Shown here one piece after another: positions 37,479-44,747 of a stretch of 44,747 bases of DNA. The notes under the pieces were generated by a model. The model saw only the letters and a program-made list of their open reading frames with translations. It had not been told where the DNA came from and did no database searches. The position numbers and the translations under genes are program-made. Position 1 is the first letter of the stretch, and each line of letters begins with the position of its first letter. Origin of the DNA: Acidobacteriaceae bacterium (GTDB lineage: Bacteria > Acidobacteriota > Terriglobia > Terriglobales > Acidobacteriaceae); assembly GCA_003138515.1 (NCBI GenBank), contig PLGG01000076.1, forward strand, positions 1 through 44,747. The letters run 5' to 3'.

Positions 37479-40400
37479 TCAGGCGGCTGCATAAGCGGCG
37501 GCGGCCTCTGCCGGCTGGGGCGGAGCCTTGCCGGAATACGCGCGCAAGCGATCGAGAAGCTGATCCCGGTCGAGCTTCGTCTGGTAGTCGTCGATACCCG
37601 CCAATTTGCCGCGGGCCATATCGTCCTCGCCGGCCAGGGAGGTGAGAGCGATGATGGGCAGGCCCACCGTGCGGCCATCGGCGCGAATGCGCCGCGCCAG
37701 GCCCAGCCCGTCCAGCCGCGGCATCTCGATGTCGGTCACGACGGTCCGCACCTTTTCGAGATTCTTCGTCAGCAGCTCCCAGGCGGATTCGCCGTCGGGC
37801 GCCGCCAGCACGGGATAGCCGTCTTCTTCGAGAATGCGCCTGATCTGCGACCGGAAAAAGTCCGAATCCTCGGCCAGCAGCACGCCCCACTTCCCGGCAT
37901 CGGCCGAGCGCGGCCGCGCACTGGCTTGTTCCGCGGCCCATTCCGGCCACGTCGCGTCTACCAATTCGTACAGGTCGACGATCAACGCCGTGCGGTCGCG
38001 AATGATCGTCGACCCCGAAACGCCCCTCTGGCGATGGGTCGTCTGATCGATCCTCACGCCGGTCTCGACTACATCCACGGGCATGGCCCCCAGCAAACCG
38101 ACTTCGTGACTGCGAACATTGGCGATCATCACCGCCAGATTCTTGCTCTCGCCGATCGGCTTGACCTCGGCCGCATCGGAGAGTGTCACCAGCGGCAGCA
38201 GGCCGCCGTGATACTGCATGGTGCGCCGGCCGCCGATCGTCTCCACCTGCCTCGGCGCGATGTGCTCAATCCTCGTCACCGTGTCGAGCGGCAGGGCGCA
38301 GAGCTCCTCCGGGCCGTTATGGAACAGAACCAGCGCATGGCTATCGGTGAACTCAGCCTGATCGGCGCCTTCGCTCTCGCCGGTGGCGCGCGCCGTGCCG
38401 GCAATCGCGTCCAGGTTCGCCTTCGCCCCGAGGCCGGCGACGTCGACGATCAGCGCCACGGAGCCGTCGCCTAGTATGGTTGCTCCGGCGTACTCTTCCA
38501 ATCCCTTCAGATGAGATCCCAATGGCTTGACGACGATCTCTTCGGTGTCGTGAAAACTGCCCACCACCAGCCCATAGGTTTGTGTGCCGGTCGTAACCAC
38601 GACGATCTCCAATGCGCCGCCGGCATGGCGCCGGTCGCCGGGCTTGCGCGCTTGTTCCAGATGAGGCGGCGTTGCGGCCGGCTTTCCATCTCCCTCAGCG
38701 GCCAGGCGGGGCGAGCGCCGGTCAGCCATCCGGCTGCGGCGATCGATCTCGCACTGATCGCTGTTGGGATCGGAATACGTGGGCGCCACCCCCAGCAGAT
38801 CGGCGAAACGAACCAGCGGGATGAGGCGGTCGCGCAACACCAGAACCTCGGCATCGCCCACAATCTCAATGCGGGTCTTGGCCTGGTCGGCCAGCACGTG
38901 GCGCATCTCCTCCACGTTGATCTGCGGAATGGCGAACCGCTCCCGCTCGACGGAGACGATCAGCGACGGGATAATGGCCAGGGTCAGCGGCAGTTTGATG
39001 CGGAAAGTCGTTCCCTTCCCCAGTGTCGAGATGATTTCCACCTTGCCGCCCAGACGGTCGAGGTTGGTCTTCACCACATCCATTCCGACGCCGCGGCCAG
39101 AAACCTCGCTGACCTGGGTGTTGGTTGACAATCCGGGAAGAAAGATCAGGGCAGTCTTGTCCTTCGCCGACATGGCCTCCAGTTTTTCGGGCGTAATCAG
39201 CCCTTTTTGAAGGGCAACCTTGGCAATGCGATCGGGGTCGATGCCCCGGCCGTCATCGGCAATCTCCACCACCACCTGGCCGGCTTCATGCCGGGCGTCG
39301 ATCGCGAGCGATCCCTGACGTCCCTTGCCGGCGTGGACGCGATCTTCCGGCGATTCGATGCCGTGATCGACGGCGTTGCGCACCATGTGCGTCAAAGGAT
39401 CCGACAAGGATTCGATCAGGCTCCTGTCGAGAGCTACGTCCTTGCCGCGAATCTCCAACTGCACATCCTTGGCGAGCGATGCGGCCAGGTCGCGCACCAG
39501 CCAGGGAAACTTTCCGAACACGTTGCCGATGGGCTGGAGCCGCGTCTGCATGACGGCATCCTGCAATTCGGAGGTGATCTGGTTGATGCGCTGGTCGGCG
39601 GCTTTCAGGGCCCGCGAGTTCTTCTGGGCGATGGAGGCGCGCAGCTGATTGCGCCCGAGCACCAGCTCGCCGGCCAAATTCATCAGCATTTCGAGAGTTC
39701 CGACGTTCACCCGGATGCTGTCCTCGACGACCGTCGAGGGCGCCTGGGAAGCGGGCGGCGCTTGGGCCCTGGCGGCCGCGGGTGCCGGCGTTGGAGATTC
39801 TGCCGGGACGGCGGGCGGCCGTTGCGGCTCAGGTTCGGCGATGGCGGCGGCGACCGGCGCCGGATTCGATTCGGGCTGCGCAACCTCCGGCTTGACGTCG
39901 GCCGGCGGCGCATTCGATGAAGGCTCGGAGAGCGGTTTGATCTTGTTCCGGTAATAGGGAAACAGCGCCACCATCTCGTCCGGCTTGAACTCTGTCGACA
40001 GGATGACCCGCACCGGAAGCTGGTTTCCGATGGGACTTTCGAGCGTGCCGACAGACTCGAAGTTCACCTCGCAATCCAGGATCTCTCCGTACACCGACAG
40101 GGTGCGGAAGACCTCCAGAATGTTGCGGCCCTGGCGCTCGATATCGTGAATCAGGTCGTATTCGATGCTGCAGATGTAATGGCCCGATTCCCGCGACCGC
40201 TCAAGATCGAACTGCGGCATCACGACGGGCGGTCCTTGCTCCGCCTTCAGGGTGACGGTTTGCGTGAGGGACTCTTTTTGTGCCTGGGGCAGATAGGACG
40301 ACGTCAAGCCCGTCAGATTCACGAGAAGTTCCGCGATGTCCGCTTCAGCGCTTTCTTTGGGCTTGTTGATCATCTCGCGCAACTGGTCGAAGGCCGCCAG

Positions 40401-40688
40401 CAGAAGGTTGGTAATCTCGGCGTTGGGGGGCATCTTTTTCGACCGCATCATATCCAGAACGGTCTCGGCTTTATGCGCCAGCTCCTTGACCTTGGTGAGG
40501 CCGAAAAAGCCGCTGGCTCCCTTGATCGAGTGGGCGGCGCGGAATACCTTGTTCACCAGCTCCGCATCGATGTTCGCCCCGCCCTCTTCAATCGCCAGCA
40601 GGTCGGCCTCGATCGTGGTCAGGTGCTCACGCTATTCGTTGATGAATTCGCCCAGCAGTTCATCGTCCAGTGCGACGTCCGGATCCAT
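37479..40688 (-). CDS. cheA: CheA hybrid histidine kinase, reading frame with amber codon 19
   Basis: The central kinase of the array. From the ATG at 40688 (preceded by AGGAGAGTCAAC, 10 bases behind the RsbW-STAS gene stop) the frame codes 18 residues ending GEFINE, then TAG (40632-40634), then continues in the same frame with REHLTTIEADLLAIEEGG to the end. Domains in full-length numbering: HPt with AAHSIKGASGFFG (His53), P2-like domain (about 175-255), Pro/Ala linker, P3 (323-), P4 ATPase with RNAVDHGIES (about 434), DDGRGID and GRGVGMDVVK, CheW domain split by an insertion of about 60 residues (635-692), second CheW (about 780-908), REC with AEDSD and TDIEMPRLDG (about 984). The longest uninterrupted frame starts at GTG 40556 and would lose the first HPt helix. 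Either a nonsense mutation, a base error, or readthrough explains it. Confidence 0.88.
40632..40634 (-). other. In-frame TAG at codon 19 of cheA
   Basis: GAA TAG CGT interrupts the otherwise perfect HPt start (FINE-stop-REHLTTIEADLL). Homologous HPt starts commonly have serine or glutamine here, and TCG or CAG differ from TAG by one base. Confidence 0.9.
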
Positions 40689-40698
40689 GTTGACTCTC

Positions 40699-41457
40699 CT
40701 ATTGCGCTTTTCCGCTGACATTGAGCCGTGCCGTCAATCGCATGCTCTGCAGCAGGCGGAAGATATCGGGCCGGACATTGGTCACGCGCACCTTGCCGCC
40801 CAGTGGAGTCAGGCTGTTGGCCGCCGCGATCAGCAAGCCCATGCCGCTCGAGTCGAGCATCGCGGTTTCTGACAAGTCGAAAACCACTTCGCGCGCGCCG
40901 TTCTCGGTCATCTCCTGCAGGCTGGCCTGGAGCTCCGGCACCAGCACCGCCGTCAAATCGCCCTTCAGCCTCACCGAGCCCTGCTCTTCCTTTTGTTCAC
41001 TCACGTAAGCGGCCATTTCGCGGCCTTCCTTTCCGGTTGAGTTCATCCTGCTGATCCAGAGAGTCACCTGGTTCCCCGAGCGGTTGAACTCGACGCGCTG
41101 GGAATAAAGCTTGTAGAGGTGCAGCCCGCGGCCTGAGTGCGCCGACTGATCCATGGGGTTCTTGAGCGCCTTTCGCCAGCGAAACCCCGGACCCTGGTCG
41201 CGTACCTCGAGGCGAATCCACTCCCGCCCCAGATCGAGACGAAGGTCAATCAACTTATCGCCATCGTTGCGGTTTCCATGAATCATCGCGTTGCTCAGGC
41301 ATTCCCGCGCCAGCAGTTCCACCGCGAAACTGAGCCGGGACAGTCCGTTTGCCTGGAGCGTTTCGCGGATCCGGAGGCAGAGCAGCTCAGCTTCGGCCAT
41401 TCTCGACGGGATCTTCTCCGATAGAGAGATGGATTTGGGTTCCCGCGGCAGCTTCAT
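40699..41457 (-). CDS. RsbW-like ATPase fused to a STAS anti-anti-sigma domain
   Basis: The 252 residues join two partners that are usually separate proteins. Residues about 1-140 are an RsbW/SpoIIAB-like HATPase: ARECLSNAMIHGN (N box), VRDQGPGFRW (G1) and SGRGLHLYKLY (G2). Residues about 150-252 are a STAS domain with AMLDSSGMGLL, where the serine pair is the RsbV-type phosphorylation site. RsbW phosphorylates RsbV in the classical switch, so a cis reaction is possible. The ATG at 41457 overlaps the stop of the PP2C gene (ATGA) and has GGGAGTGG upstream. The stop lies 10 bases before the cheA start. No sigma factor is in the window. Confidence 0.9.
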   Translation of the reverse strand: MKLPREPKSISLSEKIPSRMAEAELLCLRIRETLQANGLSRLSFAVELLARECLSNAMIHGNRNDGDKLIDLRLDLGREWIRLEVRDQGPGFRWRKALKNPMDQSAHSGRGLHLYKLYSQRVEFNRSGNQVTLWISRMNSTGKEGREMAAYVSEQKEEQGSVRLKGDLTAVLVPELQASLQEMTENGAREVVFDLSETAMLDSSGMGLLIAAANSLTPLGGKVRVTNVRPDIFRLLQSMRLTARLNVSGKAQ

Positions 41458-42569
41458 CTTTCCACTCCCATCAACAGGGTGTCGTCGGCTGGAGATGGAC
41501 TCACTACAACCTCGTCGACGATCGCGGGAATCGCATTCTGAAGGGGCTGATTCTGCCGCGCGACACAGGCCTTGACGAGGCGCTCAAGGCCCTCTTCGTA
41601 GGTGCCCCCGTTTTCGATCAAGCCGTCTGTGTAGAGGAAAAGCCGGTCGCCAGGCTGCAGGATCAACTCTGCGACACCGAAGACCGCGTCATCGAAGGCG
41701 CCTACCACGTCGCCTTCCTGGCGCAGGATTGTCGGTTCCCCGGCTGCGTGGCGGGAGACTATAGCCGGAGGATGGCCGGCGTTTACCAGCGAGACGCGCC
41801 CGGTCTGCTGGTTGACGCGCGCGTAAATAAGCGTGAAGAATGCGCCGCGCGGCAAGATGTGGCGAAGCGAGCTGTTGATGGCGCGCACAATCTCAATGGG
41901 GAGGTTCAGCGGGCCGGCGTATTCCGCGGCCAGCGCCTTGAGGGATGCTGTCCAGAGAGAAGCCGCAAGGTCATGTCCGCTCGCATCTGCCACCAGATAG
42001 TCCACAACGTTCTCGCCCGTGGGGATCACGTCGTAGAAATCTCCGCCGGCTTTCAGCACCTGGCAGATGGAGACCTGGAAACGTGCCTCCGGATGGTCCT
42101 CCGGGCTGGGCATCAGGTTTCGCTGAGCGCTGGCCAGCTTCTGCAGCCGTTCCGCCTGAAGTTCGGCGAGCCGGTCGTAGGCCCGCTTCAGCCGCAGATG
42201 CGTGCGCACACGTGCCAGGACTTCGGCTCCGACGATGGGCTTGGTGATGTAATCGACCCCGCCAACCTCGAATCCCTTCACTTTCGTCGGCGTGTCTTCG
42301 TTGGCGGAGATGAACAAAACCGGCGTCGTGAATGCCGAGGCTTCATTGTTCAGCGTCCTGCATACGTCAAAGCCCGAGCCGTCGGGCAGATTCACGTCTA
42401 ACAGAATCAGGTCGGGGCGTCTTGCCCGGATCTCCTTGAGCGCACTGCGAACATCGCTCGCGCTCTCTGTTCGAAATCCCGCCCGCCTCATGAATCCATC
42501 GATCGTGCGAACGATCGTGGCGTCGTCATCGACAACGAAAATCAGCGGGGAATGCTCCCGTCCCTGCAT
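41454..42569 (-). CDS. Response regulator with PP2C (SpoIIE/RsbU) phosphatase
   Basis: The 371 residues have an N-terminal REC domain (FVVDDDATIV, aspartate in LILLDVNLPDGSG, lysine in DYITKPI) and a C-terminal SpoIIE-type serine phosphatase with VLKAGGDFYDV, VADASGHDLAASL, LVNAGHPPA, LFLYTDGL and the final ADDTLLMGV. In partner switching such a phosphatase dephosphorylates the STAS protein; here the STAS target is encoded right behind, in an ATGA overlap. It is the first gene of the chemosensory operon. The ATG at 42569 is preceded by GGGAGATATGGTC; an ATG at 42575 lies too close to the GGGAG. Confidence 0.93.
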   Translation of the reverse strand: MQGREHSPLIFVVDDDATIVRTIDGFMRRAGFRTESASDVRSALKEIRARRPDLILLDVNLPDGSGFDVCRTLNNEASAFTTPVLFISANEDTPTKVKGFEVGGVDYITKPIVGAEVLARVRTHLRLKRAYDRLAELQAERLQKLASAQRNLMPSPEDHPEARFQVSICQVLKAGGDFYDVIPTGENVVDYLVADASGHDLAASLWTASLKALAAEYAGPLNLPIEIVRAINSSLRHILPRGAFFTLIYARVNQQTGRVSLVNAGHPPAIVSRHAAGEPTILRQEGDVVGAFDDAVFGVAELILQPGDRLFLYTDGLIENGGTYEEGLERLVKACVARQNQPLQNAIPAIVDEVVVSPSPADDTLLMGVER

Positions 42570-42944
42570 GACCATATCTCCCAGCCCTGGGCAGCCCGGC
42601 CGCTTATCCCCGGTGCCGCATGCTCCTTCGAGCCAGCGGCGGCGGTTTCTAGGAATCCGGGCGTTCAGCCGCGCGGAGAGATGAGCAACCCTCAAGTCCG
42701 CGCCGTCAAATTCCGCTTGATATGCGAAGACGATAGCTGAATTCGTGTGCCGGCACGAACTTTGCTGCGGTTAATTTTCCAGCGCGCCCGATTCAGAACG
42801 AGTCCCGGCCGCGCAATCCCAATCCGAGACGCGACGGCTTTTCCTCCTCCACGCCGCTCGATTTTCCACCCCTTGAACGATGAACAAGAAGAATGCGAGT
42901 TCGGCCGGATTGTGCACATAGGCCGAAACAAGGGAGACAACGTC
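42570..42944. other. Divergent gap, chemosensory operon / porin
   Basis: A 375-base gap between the operon start and the divergent porin gene, which must hold both promoters. The only structure I can support is the inverted repeat at 42742-42759. No RNA gene is seen. Confidence 0.5.
42742..42759. promoter_or_regulatory. Inverted repeat in the operon/porin gap, possible operator
   Basis: TTCGTG and CACGAA are perfect 6-base arms with a 6-base spacer TGCCGG. The position between divergent genes fits an operator; the binding protein is unknown. Confidence 0.35.
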
Positions 42945-44747
42945 CATGCGGAAACTCAGTGGGATCTTCTTGGGAGTCGCTGTTCTGGCCATGGCAGTCG
43001 CAACCGTCTCTGCCGAGAATGGTAATGGCGGCGCAGCCAACGGAAGCGTGCCGGGCGCAACGAGTTCGGCTGCAGGAACCCCTGCGGCAAATCCCTCCTC
43101 AAATCCTTCTTCAAATATCGGCCCGGCCGCCGGGCCGGCCGCCGCCATAAGCGCCGTGAATCTCACGGCTTTGCTCGACGCGCTCCTGAAGAAAGGAGTA
43201 CTCACGTCTTCCGAGATCGATGCCATTCGCGTCGCCGCCCCAGACGCCGAACTCCAGCTTCTGGTTCAAGCCCTCACTCGCAAAGGCGTATTGAACGCGG
43301 CCGATTTGTCCGCAACCTCAGCCGCAACCGCGCCGGTTCCCGCCGCGACTCCGGCGCCGGCCCCGGCTGCCGGTCATGCGCCGCCGCCCAAACCGCAAGC
43401 CGCACCAGTCCCTCAACCCGAGTTGGCGGAATTGAAGCCCCCCGCGGTCTCCGCGATCCCGGCGATTGTTCCGGTGCGCGTGCTGGCCTTCGACGCTCCT
43501 CAACCCGGCGGCTTAATCGGTCTCAAAGTCGGCCCAGTGACGTTTACTCCCTACGGCTTCATCAAAGCTACCGCGGAGCAGGACAGCAGCTCGCCCAACG
43601 GCGATGACTTCCCGATCCCCGCCGGCCTGATGCTGCTCCCCGGCAGCGACACCGGCCCGAACGCCGATCCCGAATTCCACATGAAATCGCGTCAAAGCCG
43701 CATGGGAGTCAATCTGGAATGGCCCAGCATTTCTAAAAGGGTCGTTCTTACCGGCCGATTCGAAGCCGACTTTGAAGGCAATTTCAACGAATCCGATAAT
43801 GCCGACGTCACCTCGATTCGCAATCCCAACCTGCGATTGCGCCTGGCCTATGTGCGTTTGGATTTCCGCGCAACCGGTAAAACAAGTCTGTTCTTCGTCG
43901 GCGGACAGGACTGGACTCGGTTCGGTTCAATGGCAATGCCCAACATGCTCGATACCACATGGAACGTCGCCGACTACGGCGCCGTCTACAACCGCGCGCC
44001 GCAGTTCCGTTTCGGAGTCGTCCAGAAACTCGGAGCCTCGCCGCGCAATTTCAAGCTCTCGCCCGAATTCGCGATCATGATGCCGAGTTCGGGGCAGGTG
44101 GAGAAGCTCACGTTCTGCACGCTGGCAGCGGTCTACTGCCCCCCTGCGGTTTCGCCCGCCGCCGGATTCCTGAGCCAGGTTGGCGAGGCCGAGCGGCAGG
44201 GCGCCGACTCCGACCGTCCCGAGCTCGCCGCCGGATTGACACTGCAGTTCCAGCTCGACAAGGCCCCTGCCGTCGCGCTCGCGCAAATCTTCTGGACCGG
44301 CTTCTACGGGCGGCGCTCGTCCGTCGTTACCAACACCGCTGAGGATCTTGTCGGTGACGAATACCCCGCCGCGCTGGTCGCCGGCACTTCATTGGCCAAA
44401 GGTTTTACCGCCGGCAGCGCCATGTATGGCAACCAGATCGCAGTGCAATTGCCAACTCGTTGGTTCACTGTCGTTCTCAGCGGCTATCGCGGCGCCGACC
44501 TGCGGCAGGTCCTCGGCGGCCAACTTTCAACCAACTACACCGACACGACTCATCTGTTTCCGATCCCGCTCGTGAACGCAAATGGTGGATCGCCTGCGCC
44601 CTACTTCCTGGGCACAGGTGTGGATAATGTCGCGGGCACGCTCTCCGGCTTTGCCCTGCTGGGCTGCAAGTTGAATCCCGGCGCGGGAACTTGTCCCTCA
44701 GCGGACGTAGTGGTCGCGCCTGAACAGGTAGTGTCCAGACTTTTTCG
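42945..44747 (+). CDS. Outer-membrane porin-like protein, C-terminus missing (window edge)
   Basis: A signal peptide (MRKLSGIFLGVAVLAMAVAT, ending VSA) is followed by an Ala/Pro/Ser-rich stretch, two short helical repeats (LLDALLKKGVLTSSEIDAI near 72-90 and LLVQALTRKGVLNAADLS near 103-121), a Pro/Ala linker (about 125-165) and a long beta-barrel part with alternating aromatic residues (VTFTPYGFIKATAE, SRMGVNLEWPS, RFEADFEGNFN, YVRLDFRATG). This architecture resembles phosphate-selective or other acidobacterial porins. ATG at 42945 follows AAGGGAGACAACGTCC. 601 codons are visible and the frame is open at the window edge. It is divergent from the chemosensory operon. Confidence 0.85.

Overview
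The window looks like a high-GC chromosomal segment of an Acidobacteriota bacterium, probably class Terriglobia. This rests on the gene set (a long cobalamin-dependent ribonucleotide reductase, a divergent membrane pyrophosphatase, a non-flagellar chemosensory operon) and on short G-tract repeats between genes. The taxonomy is an inference; no rRNA or tRNA gene is visible. All coordinates and reading frames were read from the sequence; family names come from recognised motifs, not from searches.

Left part (1-12413): the ribosomal stalk genes rplA, rplJ and a cut-off rplL run leftward, without rplK in front of rplA. Then come a secreted protein of unknown function, the UvrD-type helicase pcrA (TTG start, unusual duplicated acidic linker), an unknown 148-residue protein, a fibronectin-like lipoprotein followed by a fumarylacetoacetate-hydrolase family enzyme, a small membrane protein, transaldolase, an unknown 184-residue protein, a dienelactone hydrolase and a VOC/glyoxalase-like protein.

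Middle part (12414-28725): a TonB-dependent receptor is divergent from a MarR-type regulator. A tannase/feruloyl-esterase family enzyme follows. nrdJ is preceded by a candidate NrdR box, a -35/-10 pair and a long leader, and is followed by a clear rho-independent terminator. Next are a parDE toxin-antitoxin pair, a polysaccharide deacetylase, hppA with its own terminator, a multi-pass GT-C-type membrane glycosyltransferase, and a NtrC-like protein that has lost the sigma54-contact loop and the Walker B glutamate.

Right part (28726-42569): one tightly packed leftward operon, in transcription order: REC-PP2C (RsbU-like) phosphatase, RsbW-like ATPase fused to a STAS domain, CheA hybrid (HPt-P3-P4-CheW-CheW-REC), methyl-accepting protein, CheW, CheB, CheR, and a 1500-residue six-PAS hybrid kinase. 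Three junctions are 4-base stop/start overlaps. This joins a chemosensory array to a partner-switching output instead of a flagellar CheY. The cheA reading frame carries an amber codon at position 19, downstream of the only well-placed start site: this is the most striking single observation in the window. A divergent outer-membrane porin gene runs off the right end.

Several G-tract tandem repeats lie directly behind stop codons of leftward genes, and palindromic elements occur both between genes and inside a coding region.
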